Shown here: positions 9,321 to 19,700 of the stretch, piece by piece | How the letters are laid out: every line of letters begins with the position of its first letter | How positions within the stretch are numbered: the stretch's first letter is position 1 | NCBI RefSeq assembly: GCF_006149045.1 | Contig: NZ_VBSN01000069.1 | Coordinates: 235,585-299,584, forward strand | Direction: 5' to 3' | DNA: 64,000 nucleotides | Source: Dyadobacter flavalbus | GTDB taxonomy: Bacteria > Bacteroidota > Bacteroidia > Cytophagales > Spirosomataceae | The notes under the pieces: generated by a model | Seen by the model: only the letters and a program-made list of their open reading frames with translations | What the model was told of the DNA's origin: nothing | The model's database searches: none | Program-made: the position numbers and the translations under genes

Positions 9321-10742
9321 ATGAAAGAAGAGCGCATATCGGTTTTTGACATTTTTAAAATAGGAATTGGTCCTTCCAGCTCACATACGCTTGGGCCCTG
9401 GCGTGCAGCGCAGCTTTTTCTGAAATCACTGAAAAATAAAACGGATGAAATCCAGTCCGTGCAAGTACACCTTTATGGCTCGCTGGCAAAAACCGGAAAG
9501 GGGCATGGAACGGACATTGCCGTAATGCTGGGTTTGAGCGGGTACGATCCGGTAACAATAGAAACCGCATCCATCGACCGGATTCTGGACGAAATTGCTG
9601 CATCGGAATGCATTCAGCTTCACGGCGATTTGAAAATTCCCTTTTTACCAAAAACCGATATTGTCTTTCACCATTCAGAATCGTTGCCGTTTCATCCGAA
9701 TGGCCTGATTTTCAAGGTAAGCAACAAGTCTCAAACCAGCCTAGAAGAAACGTACTATTCAACAGGCGGAGGTTTTGTCGTCTCCGGAGAAAGTGGCGAT
9801 GATGCTTTATTGCTAAATGTAAAACTTCCTTTTCCGATTGATAATGCGGCTGATCTGCTGAACTGGCATCAATTAACCGGAAAACCGATCTGGGAAATTG
9901 TTCTGGAAAATGAAAAAGTCTGGAAAGACGAAGAACGGGTACGAAAAGATCTGCTGAATATCTGGCATGTCATGCAGGAAAGTATTTTTCACGGCTGCCA
10001 GACCAAAGGCGTTTTGCCGGGCGGGCTTCATGTGCAGCGACGTGCGGCCGAGTTAAACCAGAAACTTCTGAATGGAAAACCATGTGCAGGCTGTGACGAA
10101 TGGATTGATCTGATCCGTGCAGGCGGCCAAGGTTTTAACTACACACTGGATTGGGTAAGCTGTTTTGCACTGGCGGTTAATGAAGAAAATGCGTCGTTCA
10201 GCCGGGTTGTTACCGCGCCTACGAATGGCGCCGCAGGCGTTATTCCGGCCGTTCTTCAGTTTCACAATACTTTTTGCGGCGGTACGGAAGAAGATGTGTT
10301 CCGGTTTTTACTGACAGCCGGAGAAATAGGAAGTATATTCAAGAAAGGAGCGACGATTTCGGCTGCTATGGGCGGCTGTCAGGCAGAAATTGGTGTTTCT
10401 TCTGCCATGGCCGCAGCCGGTCTGACACAGGTTTCAGGCGGAACAGCGGAACAATGTCTGATGGCAGCGGAAATTGCCATGGAACATCATCTGGGTATGA
10501 CGTGCGATCCCGTCGGCGGCCTAGTCCAGATTCCATGCATAGAACGAAATACGATGGGAGCAATCAAGGCCATAACCGCGTCCCAGCTGGCCATGCAGAG
10601 CAATCCTGAACATGCGAAGGTTTCCCTTGACAATGTAGTTAAAACCATGTGGCAAACGGCACTGGACATGAACAACCGCTACAAGGAAACCTCCGAGGCC
10701 GGACTGGCCGTAAATATTCCGATCAGCCTGAGCGAATGCTGA
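9321..10742 (+). CDS. sdaA: L-serine ammonia-lyase, iron-sulfur dependent
   Basis: This enzyme deaminates L-serine to pyruvate and ammonia using a [4Fe-4S] cluster. It is the single-chain form: a beta domain at the N-terminus (SVFDIFKIGIGPSSSHTLGP) followed by the catalytic alpha domain with cysteines in GGCQAEIGVSSAMAA and TCDPVGGLVQIPCIERN. An in-frame ATG 54 nt further upstream would add 18 residues that do not resemble the family, so the start at MKEERISVFDIF is preferred. It converges on mgtE with a gap of only 10 nt and no terminator between them. Confidence 0.95.
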   Translation: MKEERISVFDIFKIGIGPSSSHTLGPWRAAQLFLKSLKNKTDEIQSVQVHLYGSLAKTGKGHGTDIAVMLGLSGYDPVTIETASIDRILDEIAASECIQLHGDLKIPFLPKTDIVFHHSESLPFHPNGLIFKVSNKSQTSLEETYYSTGGGFVVSGESGDDALLLNVKLPFPIDNAADLLNWHQLTGKPIWEIVLENEKVWKDEERVRKDLLNIWHVMQESIFHGCQTKGVLPGGLHVQRRAAELNQKLLNGKPCAGCDEWIDLIRAGGQGFNYTLDWVSCFALAVNEENASFSRVVTAPTNGAAGVIPAVLQFHNTFCGGTEEDVFRFLLTAGEIGSIFKKGATISAAMGGCQAEIGVSSAMAAAGLTQVSGGTAEQCLMAAEIAMEHHLGMTCDPVGGLVQIPCIERNTMGAIKAITASQLAMQSNPEHAKVSLDNVVKTMWQTALDMNNRYKETSEAGLAVNIPISLSEC

Positions 10743-10752
10743 TCCGCTTGAT

Positions 10753-12105
10753 TTATAAATTTAAAAGTAAATGCGCAAGCCCGAAGTAAACGCCGTAACC
10801 GATCAGATCGTTGGCAGTTGTGATGAACGGCCCGGAAGCAACCGCCGGATTGATCCCGATTTTTTCCAGCAGAATAGGCGTAATCGTGCCCATAAAGGAA
10901 GCCAGAAAAACAACGGACATCAGAGCTGTGGAAACAACCAGCGCAAGCTGCATTTCATTTCCGATCAGAAGATTGAATCCAAATACGATGCAGCTTATAA
11001 TCAGCCCATTAATAAATGCTACGGCAAGCATTCGGATCAGCCGCTGACCAACCGTCGTGTCCAGACCGGTTTTATCCGCCAGACTTTGCAGGATTATCGA
11101 TGAAGTCTGGATTCCTACATTGCCGCCCGTGGAGCCGATAATCGGAATAAAGGCAGCCATTGCGGGAATGATTTTAAGATCGCCTTCAAAAAAGCTGATG
11201 AATTTCGCTGCCAAAATACCGCCCGTCATGCCGACGAGCAGCCACGGAAGCCGGGCTTTGGTTTGCTGCCAGATGGTATCGTCTTCTTCCACATCGCCCG
11301 TTATACCCGCCATGGCCAGCGTATCGGAACTCGCCTGATCGGTAATGACGTCGATCACGTCGTCAATGGTAATGCGTCCGAGCAGCTTTCCCTGAACGTT
11401 CACAACCGGCAATGCATCCAGGTCATAACGCTGCATAAGCTCTGCAACTTCTTCGGCCGGTCTGTAAGTCTCGACAAAAATCACATCCTTATCGTACAAA
11501 CTTTCGATCAGTGTATTTTTATGCGCCAGCACGATCTTTTTCAGAGACAGCAAACCGAGCAGTTTGCCGGCATCGTCAATGACATACACGGCATAAACTT
11601 TCCCGACATCTTCGGCCTGCTTTCTCAGTTCCTCAATGCATTCATTTACAGTCCAGTTGACATTTGCCTTTACAAGTTCCTTCTGCATCAGACCGCCTGC
11701 AACGTCTTCGTCATAATGCAGAAGATCCAGAATGAAACGCGCCTGTTCGCGGTCTTCCAGCAAGGCAATCACTTCTTCTCTTACGCGGATTGGCTGCTCG
11801 TTCAGCAAATCCACGGCATCATCGGAATCAAACAGATTGACAAAACGGGATATTTCCTCGGATGAAAAAGCCTTCAGGAACTCCTTCCGCCGGTGCGGGT
11901 CCATATCCGCCAGGATTTCAGCTCCTGTTTCAATGTCCAGCTGACTGATGAGGTATTTGGCATCTTCGGTTTCAAGCTCGTACAAAAGACCTGTAATATC
12001 CGCTGTAAAAAGACTTTCTATTTCGGAACGGATGGAAACAGCATCTTTTTTGGCAATCAGTTCCTCGACATGGCCTACGTATTCTTTGGTTAATTCAAAC
12101 GTCAT
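10753..12105 (-). CDS. mgtE: Magnesium transporter MgtE
   Basis: This inner-membrane Mg2+ channel has 450 residues, the usual length. The order is a helical MgtE N domain (about 10-130, with the LLNEQPIRVREEVIALL pattern), a CBS pair (about 135-255), and five membrane segments from about 285 on. Signature stretches include FIPIIGSTGGNVGIQTSS and NPAVASGPFITTANDLIGYG. In the family the cytosolic domains sense Mg2+ and close the pore. The upstream gene rsmA lies 50 nt away on the same strand, so the two may be cotranscribed. Confidence 0.96.
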   Translation of the reverse strand: MTFELTKEYVGHVEELIAKKDAVSIRSEIESLFTADITGLLYELETEDAKYLISQLDIETGAEILADMDPHRRKEFLKAFSSEEISRFVNLFDSDDAVDLLNEQPIRVREEVIALLEDREQARFILDLLHYDEDVAGGLMQKELVKANVNWTVNECIEELRKQAEDVGKVYAVYVIDDAGKLLGLLSLKKIVLAHKNTLIESLYDKDVIFVETYRPAEEVAELMQRYDLDALPVVNVQGKLLGRITIDDVIDVITDQASSDTLAMAGITGDVEEDDTIWQQTKARLPWLLVGMTGGILAAKFISFFEGDLKIIPAMAAFIPIIGSTGGNVGIQTSSIILQSLADKTGLDTTVGQRLIRMLAVAFINGLIISCIVFGFNLLIGNEMQLALVVSTALMSVVFLASFMGTITPILLEKIGINPAVASGPFITTANDLIGYGVYFGLAHLLLNL

Positions 12106-12155
12106 TATTACTGGCTTTTGGCATTTTTCAAAACGGCTTTTGCTTGATGAAGCAT

Positions 12156-12956
12156 CTATTTATTTAGGCTTTCCGCGAGTCTGGTCAGTTCTACAAAGTC
12201 GTTGACACTTAATTGTTCGGCCCGTTGGGTCAGCAGCGGATGTTCCGGAAATTCACCGACTGGTTTTAACGCGTTCCTCAACGTTTTCCTCCGCTGGTTG
12301 AAAGCCGTTTTTACAACCCGGAAAAACAGCTTTTCATCACAGTCCAGCGAAACCGTGGCGTTCCTTCGTAACCGGATCACGCCGGACTGTACTTTGGGCG
12401 GCGGGTCGAAAGCGCCCGGCGGAACCGAGACAAGATAATCTATATCGTAAAATGCCTGTAAAAGAACGCTTAAAATGCCGTAATCCTTATTACCCGGCGG
12501 CGAAGCAATCCGTTGCGCCACTTCCTTCTGCAGCATGCAGACAATTTCGGGAATCCGGTCGCGGATCTGCAGTGCCCGGAAAAAAATCTGGGAAGAAATG
12601 TTGTACGGGAAATTCCCGATAATGGCAAACGGTTCGGGAAAAAAATCGTCCGGATTGAATTTCAGGAAATCGCCGGAAATAATCCGCGGAGAAAGTTCGG
12701 CAAAATGCTGATTGAGATAATCGACAGATTCCGTATCTATCTCAATCACGAAAGTACTGAAACTGTTCTCTTCCAGTAAAAACTGCGTAAGCACACCCAT
12801 ACCCGGCCCGATTTCCAGAACCTTGTCGTAACGGCCGTGTCCTGAAAGCCCGTCAACAATTTTCCGGGCAATAGCAAGATCTTTTAAAAAGTGCTGGCCA
12901 AGATGCTTTTTGGCTCTGACTTTCGAATCATTCCGATTTTTATAATTTGTTTTCAC
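12156..12956 (-). CDS. rsmA: 16S rRNA (adenine-N6,N6)-dimethyltransferase
   Basis: This enzyme (KsgA) dimethylates two adjacent adenines near the 3' end of 16S rRNA during 30S assembly, using S-adenosylmethionine. Visible motifs are KKHLGQHFLKD, VLEIGPGMGVLTQ (the SAM-binding loop), and IGNFPYNISSQI, the family's N-x-P-Y catalytic motif. The start is GTG; no in-frame ATG exists before the SAM motif. A TAATTTTG box ends just six bases from this GTG on the upstream side, so the mRNA may have almost no leader, or the true start may lie a few codons inside, near the KVRAKKHLGQHF segment. Confidence 0.95.
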   Translation of the reverse strand: MKTNYKNRNDSKVRAKKHLGQHFLKDLAIARKIVDGLSGHGRYDKVLEIGPGMGVLTQFLLEENSFSTFVIEIDTESVDYLNQHFAELSPRIISGDFLKFNPDDFFPEPFAIIGNFPYNISSQIFFRALQIRDRIPEIVCMLQKEVAQRIASPPGNKDYGILSVLLQAFYDIDYLVSVPPGAFDPPPKVQSGVIRLRRNATVSLDCDEKLFFRVVKTAFNQRRKTLRNALKPVGEFPEHPLLTQRAEQLSVNDFVELTRLAESLNK

Positions 12957-12960
12957 AAGT

Positions 12961-12968
12961 CAAAATTA
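12961..12968 (-). promoter_or_regulatory. Possible -7 box of rsmA
   Basis: Reads TAATTTTG on the minus strand, an exact TAnnTTTG match very close to the rsmA GTG. If used, transcription would start at or next to the start codon. Confidence 0.35.
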
Positions 12969-13037
12969 CGGCTTAATTCGTAGATTTATCGAATAAAGAA
13001 TAGGAAGGAATTTTAAAAATACGAATACCCCGATACC

Positions 13038-16000
13038 ATGGAAATGATCGCGTCCCATACCGACTGGAAGGCCATACATGCCACATTGCAGCACCTGAAT
13101 CTGATCGGAGTAACATTTTCGCCGGATTTTGTCATTCAGAATATCAGTGCGCATGCGCTGAGGAAAACCGGCTGGCTCGAATCTGATCTGGTCGGGCAAA
13201 GTATATTTGACAAGCTGATACCGAAAGACGACGAATATGAAATCAGGCAAATGCTGGAAGAAGGCATCCAGGGAATCAGAAAGCTGGAACAGCGGGAAAT
13301 TCCATTTCTGGCACAAAGCGGAACATTGCGCACATTTTCAATAAACTCTGTTCTGATTCACCGCGAAGATGACGAAGTGCAGTGCATTACACTTGTGGGC
13401 GATGATATTACGCGCCGCAGGCGCATGGAATCGTCCATTGCCAAATCCAATTCCCAGCTTCAGGACCTTGTCGATAATACGAGTGACCTCATTCAGCTTG
13501 TCGCTATTGACGGAAAATTTATTTTTGTAAACAAAGCATGGCGTGAAGTGCTGGGGTACGGGCTGGACGAAATTGCTTCCATGCGCATGGAAGATATCAT
13601 CAACCCGCAGCACAAGGAACAGGCGCTTGCGCAACTGAAACTGATAGAACAGGGAAAAGCAAACCCGAATTTTGAAACCGTATTTCTAAGCAAGGAAGGT
13701 AAAAAAGTATTTGTTTCAGGAAGCGTGAACTGTCGTTTTGACAACGGAAAAGCAACGGCGTTCCGATGCATACTGAATGATTTTACAGAAAAAATCAGGG
13801 CGGAAAAAGCGCAGAGCCTTTATTACAGCATTGCCAACTGGACCGTAAACACGCAGAATCTGGATGATTTTTATCAGAGCATTCATGAAGAACTCGGCAA
13901 GATCATTGATGTAAAAAACTTCTTTATTGCCCTTTACGACTCGACCAAAAGCTTTATTTACTTTCCTTATTACGTTGACGAGTATTTTACCGGGCACGTA
14001 CGGTTCCGGAAACGCCGGCTTGGAAACGGACTTACGGAATACGCCATTGCTTCCAACAAACCGCTTTTTCTGTATGAAGAAGACATCGAAAACCTGGCCA
14101 GAACAAACAGTCTTTACCTGTACGGCGCTACGCCGAAGCTGCTTCTTTGCGTTCCGCTCCGGATCGGTGACCGCGTAACGGGAATCATCGGCGTGAAATC
14201 GTACGACGATCCGAATATGTTCGATACGCGCGATCTGGAACTGCTGGAATTTATTTCCGGGCAAGTTGCCATGGCCATTGCCAGAAAACAGAGCGAAGAA
14301 GAACTCAGCAAGTATGTAGCCCGTCTGAATGCCATATTCGACAGCAGTTCGCACTTGATATGGTCTGTCAACAAATCTTTGCAGCTGACTTCATTCAACC
14401 GGAATTATGCTGATCTGATCCAGAATCAGCTGGGCGTAAAACCTTCCTTGCAGGCCAGCGCGGAGAAATTTGGCTGGCGTATGGTCGGCAACAGCAACCG
14501 GAGAACGCTGGAGACCAAGTACCGCCAGGCACTGAAAGGAGAACCGCAGTATTTTGAGTTCAAGATTGACCGCAAGGACAGCGGCGAAATGTGGCTGGAA
14601 TTTTACCTGAACCCGATTCATTATGCCGACGGACTGATTGAAGAGGTTTCCGGGATTGCACGCGACATCACCCGCCGGAAAGAAGCTGAACTGTCGTTAA
14701 GGCACAGTGAAGAACTTTTCCGGGGCATTTTTGAAAACCTTCAGGATATATACTGCCGGATTAACCGCAAAGGTGAAATCACCATGATCAGTCAGTCGGT
14801 ACTGAAAAGGCTTGGCTATTTGCCGGATGAAGTCATCGGTCACAGGATTACGGAATTTTTCTCTGATAAAAAACGCATTCATTCCGCGCTGATCCGCCTG
14901 CGGCGCACAAGAAGCCTTCGTAATTTTGAAATTACGCTGTTCCGGAAAGACGGAACGGAACGTCAGTTTATGATCAATATGCTGATGTTTACGAACGACA
15001 AGGGCAAGCCGACCGAAGTTGCCGTGCTCGCAAGAGATATTACCGAACTGAAACGCAATGAACAGGAACTGCTGAAAGCCAAAGAACATGCCGAACGTTC
15101 ACTTAAAGTAAAAGAAGGTTTTCTGGCCAATATGAGCCATGAAATCCGCACGCCAATGAACGGTGTGATCGGGATGATCGATCTGCTGGGTGAAACGCCG
15201 CTGAACACAGAGCAGAAGGATTACGTGCTGACAATCAAACGTTCTTCGGAAACGCTGCTGAACATTCTCAACGATATTCTGGATTTATCAAAAATAGAAG
15301 CGGGAAAAATGGAGCTCCACGAAGCGCCAATTGCCGTGGAAGAACTGCTTTTGAAACTGGTTTCATTATTTGGGCAAACAGCCAAGAGCAAAGGAAATAC
15401 GCTTACGTACCACATTGCGCCGGAAATTCCGAAATACATTATTGCGGATCAGACAAGGCTGCTTCAGATCCTTTCCAACCTCACTTCCAATGCGCTGAAA
15501 TTTACCGAAAACGGCGCCGTTAAAGTTTTCCTGACCCTTGAGAAAAAGGACGGGCTCTTTCACAAGATCAAAGTGGAAGTTCAGGATTCGGGGATAGGCA
15601 TCAGCGCCATGGACAAGCAGATTCTGTTTACTTCATTTACGCAGCTTGACAATTCTTCGCGCAAATCATTTGGCGGAACCGGCCTCGGGCTGGTGATTTC
15701 CAAACAGTTATGCGAGCTCATGCACGGCGATATCGGCGTGGAATCCGAGCTTGGAAAAGGAAGTACGTTCTGGTTTACCTTCGAAACACAGGAAACATCC
15801 ATCGCGCAAGTCGGTACGATTGGTCAGACGAACGACGATTTGCCGATAGAAAATGTATTTACCGATTATCACCCGAAAATCCTGCTTGTGGATGACAATG
15901 CTGTGAACCGAAAAGTGGCAAACGAGATCCTGAAAAAATCCGGCTGTCAGGTGGATCTGGCCGAAAGCGGGTTTAAAGCCATTGAAATGGTCAAAGCCAG

Positions 16001-16649
16001 CGGTATTGAAACGGGTTACGATATTATTTTTATGGATATCCAGATGCCGGATATGGACGGCGTGCAGACTTCACAGGAACTGAAAAAGCTTTATCCCGCC
16101 GGATTGCCGCCCATTGTTGCCATGACCGCCTATTCCATGAAAGAAGACCGTGACCGGTTTATAAGCCAGGGAATGGACGATTACATTGCCAAACCGATCC
16201 GCGCCCAGACGCTCATCCGGAAAGTAAAAGACCTGATGAGCAATGTGGAAAACAAAAAACTTGAACTGAAACAGAAAGAAACTGCGGATGAAAAAATTCT
16301 GCCGGTTCTGGACCGTGAAATCATTGATCAGCTGAACGGAATCGGCGGGGCTGATCTGGTCTGGTCGGTTTTTGAAGACTTTGTTACAGAATCCAATCAG
16401 CTTGTGGAAGAAGCGGTTGAGGCTTATGAAAAAGGAGATATAGCTACGGTTAAAAGCAATTTGCATACGCTCAAAGGAAGTGCCGGAACCGTCGGCGTTT
16501 CCCAGGTTGCAGAAATTGCCAGAGATGCAGAATGGCGCCTGAAATCCAATGATACCAGTACCTTATCGGAAGCACTTCCGCAGTTGCAGAATGCGTATGA
16601 AAAGTTTCTGGGAAATTACGGCGGACTGCTGAAAGAATGGCTGGGCTGA
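13038..16649 (+). CDS. Hybrid sensor histidine kinase with PAS, GAF, receiver and Hpt domains
   Basis: This 1203-residue signalling protein carries a complete internal phosphorelay. In order: PAS (about 10-125), PAS (about 140-260), GAF (about 270-415), PAS (about 425-545), PAS (about 555-675), a HisKA domain with the phospho-acceptor His701 in NMSHEIRTPMNG, an ATPase domain (NLTSNALKFTENG, DSGIGIS, GGTGLGLVISK), a receiver (KILLVDDNAVNRK, phospho-acceptor Asp1000 in FMDIQMPDMDG, Lys in YIAKPIR), and an Hpt domain with His1143 in NLHTLKGSAGTVG. No membrane segment is visible, so it should sense a cytoplasmic signal. No DNA-binding response regulator lies nearby. The input and the final target are unknown. 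Confidence 0.95.
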   Translation: MEMIASHTDWKAIHATLQHLNLIGVTFSPDFVIQNISAHALRKTGWLESDLVGQSIFDKLIPKDDEYEIRQMLEEGIQGIRKLEQREIPFLAQSGTLRTFSINSVLIHREDDEVQCITLVGDDITRRRRMESSIAKSNSQLQDLVDNTSDLIQLVAIDGKFIFVNKAWREVLGYGLDEIASMRMEDIINPQHKEQALAQLKLIEQGKANPNFETVFLSKEGKKVFVSGSVNCRFDNGKATAFRCILNDFTEKIRAEKAQSLYYSIANWTVNTQNLDDFYQSIHEELGKIIDVKNFFIALYDSTKSFIYFPYYVDEYFTGHVRFRKRRLGNGLTEYAIASNKPLFLYEEDIENLARTNSLYLYGATPKLLLCVPLRIGDRVTGIIGVKSYDDPNMFDTRDLELLEFISGQVAMAIARKQSEEELSKYVARLNAIFDSSSHLIWSVNKSLQLTSFNRNYADLIQNQLGVKPSLQASAEKFGWRMVGNSNRRTLETKYRQALKGEPQYFEFKIDRKDSGEMWLEFYLNPIHYADGLIEEVSGIARDITRRKEAELSLRHSEELFRGIFENLQDIYCRINRKGEITMISQSVLKRLGYLPDEVIGHRITEFFSDKKRIHSALIRLRRTRSLRNFEITLFRKDGTERQFMINMLMFTNDKGKPTEVAVLARDITELKRNEQELLKAKEHAERSLKVKEGFLANMSHEIRTPMNGVIGMIDLLGETPLNTEQKDYVLTIKRSSETLLNILNDILDLSKIEAGKMELHEAPIAVEELLLKLVSLFGQTAKSKGNTLTYHIAPEIPKYIIADQTRLLQILSNLTSNALKFTENGAVKVFLTLEKKDGLFHKIKVEVQDSGIGISAMDKQILFTSFTQLDNSSRKSFGGTGLGLVISKQLCELMHGDIGVESELGKGSTFWFTFETQETSIAQVGTIGQTNDDLPIENVFTDYHPKILLVDDNAVNRKVANEILKKSGCQVDLAESGFKAIEMVKASGIETGYDIIFMDIQMPDMDGVQTSQELKKLYPAGLPPIVAMTAYSMKEDRDRFISQGMDDYIAKPIRAQTLIRKVKDLMSNVENKKLELKQKETADEKILPVLDREIIDQLNGIGGADLVWSVFEDFVTESNQLVEEAVEAYEKGDIATVKSNLHTLKGSAGTVGVSQVAEIARDAEWRLKSNDTSTLSEALPQLQNAYEKFLGNYGGLLKEWLG

Positions 16650-16811
16650 TTTTCTGGTTTGATGGAATTCGGGTTAAAATAATTCATCGGTTCATTGCGG
16701 GCTTTGGTCTATAAAGAGGCTGCTTCTGTCTATTGCAAGGCAGATCCGGATTACGGGATTAAACTTTGTCACGGAAGCCTGCTCTAAACTGCAATAAACC
16801 ATGTAGAAATC

Positions 16812-19700
16812 ATGACCAGAATTCCATACTTCCTCCTGTTTCTGACTTGCTTTTCGCTGACGGCTTTTGCGCAGGACCAGAATGCACAGTTAACCGGTAT
16901 CATCGTTGACAGCGTAAACCGCTCGCCGGTTGTCGGTGCGTATGTAGCCGTGAGCCGCAACACGCCGGATGCACGCCCGGAATACGTAACGACCGACGTA
17001 AACGGCAAATTTTCATTCAACGGTCTGAGCAAGTCGGTTTCTTATCTTGTTAAAATTACTTACCTCAGTTACAAAGACGTTACAAGAATTGTAACCATCA
17101 AAGAAGATGTGCAGGACTTGGGAACAATCCCGTTGGCGGAAGCAGTTGCAAACCTGAAAGAAGTCAAGGTGACAGGGCAAGTGACTGCTGTGCAGCAAAA
17201 AGGCGATACAACGCAGTTCAATGCTGCTGCCTTTAAAACAAATCCTGACGCAACTTCCGAAGATCTGATCCAGAAAATGCCCGGCATTACCGTTGCAAAC
17301 GGAACAGTGACAGCGCACGGCGAAACGGTGAACAGGGTTTTGGTAGACGGGAAACCATTTTTCGGCGACGACGCTTCACTAACGCTGAAATCGTTGCCGG
17401 CAGAAATTGTAGATAAAATCGAAGTATTTGACAAGCTGAGCGATCAGGCGCAGTTTACAGGCTTCGACGACGGCAGCGGTCAGAAAACGATCAATATCGT
17501 TACCAAAGCCGACAGGAAAATGGGCCAGTTCGGTAAAGTATTTGCAGGATACGGATTGGATGACCGTTATCAGGCCGGCGGCAATGTGAGCTTTTTCAAA
17601 GGAAATCAGCGTATTTCCGTGATCGGGCTCAGCAATAACATCAATATGCAGAATTTTTCCAGTCAGGATTTGCTTGGCCTTACGGGCAGCAGCGGAGGCG
17701 GAAGAGGCGGCTCCGGAGGAGCCTCCGGCAACTTTCTGGTCGGAAACCAAAGCGGAATTACGGGAACAAATTCTTTCGGGCTTAATTACGCCAACAAGTT
17801 CGGCAAGAAAGTGGATGTTTCAGGAAGCTACTTTTTTAACAGAACAGGAAATACCAATCTGCAGCGTACGGAACAGGAATATTTTCTTTCAGGAAATACG
17901 GCAAACCAGTTTTACAATGAAGACAGCCGCACTTCCAGCGTCAACTCCAATCACCGGCTTAATTTCAGAATTGAATACAACATGGATCCCAAAAATTCCC
18001 TGATCATTACGCCAAGGCTGAGTTTTCAGGAAAACAGTGCTGCAAGTGCAAAAGCCGGACTTACAACTTTGTCCGACGGAAACAGACTGAACAGTTCCGA
18101 TAACACACAGACAAACAAAAACAGCGCTTACAATTTTGCCAATGACATTCTGTTCCGTCATGCTTTTGACAAAAAGGGCCGTACCGTTTCTGTTAACCTG
18201 AACACGCAGCTGAATGACCGGAACGGAACACGTGACCTTTATTCCAGAAATTTATATTACAGCAATCTGTCATTTCCGGACACAGCCATGCGCGGCGATA
18301 CCATTGATCAACGAAGCTTTACGTCATCGGACGGGATAACGCTCGGCGGCAACTTCATTTACACCGAACCGGTCAGCACAACCGGACAATTGCAGTTCAA
18401 TTACGGCCTTACCGTCAGCAACAGCAATTCAAAGAAAGAAACATTCAATATGAGTTTCGACGATAACGTATATTCTGATCTGGATTCACTTTTATCCAAT
18501 ACGTTTGATAACCGATATGTGACCAATCGCGCCGGACTGGGTTACCGTTACCGCAAAAACAGCTGGACGGCCAATGTCGGAATCGATTTTCAGAATACAG
18601 GATTGTACAGTCAGCAAACGGCTCCGCGGAACTCGGAAGTTGATCAGTCTTTTACAAATTTTTTACCCAGTTTTATGCTGAGTTACCGTTCCAAATCGGG
18701 TACGCAGTTCCGTACTTCTTTCCGGAGTTCTACCAATCAGCCTTCGATTTCACAGCTTCAGAACGTGATTGACAACAGCAATCCGCTTTCGCTTACGACG
18801 GGAAACCCCGATCTGAAGCAGGAATACCGGAACATGTTTAATGTGCGGTATTCACTGGCGGGAGCGGATCGCCCGTACAATTTTAACGCGATGGTTTTTG
18901 TAACACAGACCAACAATGCCATTGTCAATTCCACCTATATTGCGCAGGAGCCGACAACGCTGCCAAACGGGATCGTTCTGGAACAAGGAGCCAAGCTGAC
19001 TGCTCCGGTCAATGTGGACGGAAGCTGGAATGCAAGAACTTTCCTGACATACGGCAAGCCGGTTGCACCGCTGAAACTGAACATCAATGTAACGTCGGGC
19101 TTTAATTATGTAAGATCGCCGGGACGAATCAATGATATAGCCAATTATTCTAATACGTATGCTGTTTCGCAAGGACTTGTCGTCAGCAGCAACATCAGTG
19201 AAAAGCTTGATTTTACCGTTTCATATTCGGGGAATTACAACATCGTCAGAAACAGCATTCAGCCAAATCTAAATAATAATTACTATACACAAGGCATAAC
19301 CGGAAGGGTAAACTGGATTTTCGGGAAAGGTTTTGTGTTCCAGAGTGATGTTAATAATCAGTCGTACCGCGGCTTAGGCGAAGGATACAATCGGAATTTT
19401 ACATTATGGAATGCGAGCATCGGAAAGAAATTCCTGAAAAATAATGCCGGCGAACTGAAACTGACTGTTTTTGATATTCTGAAACAGAACAACAGCATAA
19501 ACCGCACGGTAACTGAAACGTACGTTCAGGATGTTACAAACCGCGTTCTGACGCAATACGCCATGCTGACTTTCACTTACACGCTCCGCAATTTTGGCAA
19601 AATGCCGGTCCGCAATGAAAATGAAAACCGCCGCCGTGATTTTAACGGCTCACGCGGAAATTTCCCAAGCGGTGAGGGAAGGGGAGTGGGTGGTTTTTAG
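16812..19700 (+). CDS. TonB-dependent receptor-like outer-membrane barrel protein
   Basis: This 962-residue protein begins with a signal peptide (LTAFAQ, about residue 20). A CarboxypepD-regulatory-like domain follows (about 25-100, GIIVDSVNRSPVVGAYVAVS), then a TonB plug-like domain (about 115-225, with DGKPFFGDDA and a plug end near NIVTKAD), and a long OMP_b-brl_3-type barrel to the C-terminus. A glycine-rich loop lies at about 295-315. The tail is arginine/glycine rich (RGNFPSGEGRGVGGF). Related proteins are often annotated as TonB-dependent receptors, but many lack a clear substrate or SusD partner, as here. The substrate is unknown. Confidence 0.88.
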   Translation: MTRIPYFLLFLTCFSLTAFAQDQNAQLTGIIVDSVNRSPVVGAYVAVSRNTPDARPEYVTTDVNGKFSFNGLSKSVSYLVKITYLSYKDVTRIVTIKEDVQDLGTIPLAEAVANLKEVKVTGQVTAVQQKGDTTQFNAAAFKTNPDATSEDLIQKMPGITVANGTVTAHGETVNRVLVDGKPFFGDDASLTLKSLPAEIVDKIEVFDKLSDQAQFTGFDDGSGQKTINIVTKADRKMGQFGKVFAGYGLDDRYQAGGNVSFFKGNQRISVIGLSNNINMQNFSSQDLLGLTGSSGGGRGGSGGASGNFLVGNQSGITGTNSFGLNYANKFGKKVDVSGSYFFNRTGNTNLQRTEQEYFLSGNTANQFYNEDSRTSSVNSNHRLNFRIEYNMDPKNSLIITPRLSFQENSAASAKAGLTTLSDGNRLNSSDNTQTNKNSAYNFANDILFRHAFDKKGRTVSVNLNTQLNDRNGTRDLYSRNLYYSNLSFPDTAMRGDTIDQRSFTSSDGITLGGNFIYTEPVSTTGQLQFNYGLTVSNSNSKKETFNMSFDDNVYSDLDSLLSNTFDNRYVTNRAGLGYRYRKNSWTANVGIDFQNTGLYSQQTAPRNSEVDQSFTNFLPSFMLSYRSKSGTQFRTSFRSSTNQPSISQLQNVIDNSNPLSLTTGNPDLKQEYRNMFNVRYSLAGADRPYNFNAMVFVTQTNNAIVNSTYIAQEPTTLPNGIVLEQGAKLTAPVNVDGSWNARTFLTYGKPVAPLKLNINVTSGFNYVRSPGRINDIANYSNTYAVSQGLVVSSNISEKLDFTVSYSGNYNIVRNSIQPNLNNNYYTQGITGRVNWIFGKGFVFQSDVNNQSYRGLGEGYNRNFTLWNASIGKKFLKNNAGELKLTVFDILKQNNSINRTVTETYVQDVTNRVLTQYAMLTFTYTLRNFGKMPVRNENENRRRDFNGSRGNFPSGEGRGVGGF

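Noticed and set aside
17690..17740. GC-rich glycine stretch resembling the GCTCC palindromes at 52.5 kb
   Set aside because: It codes for a glycine/serine loop in the barrel protein and shares no longer unit with the repeat island.
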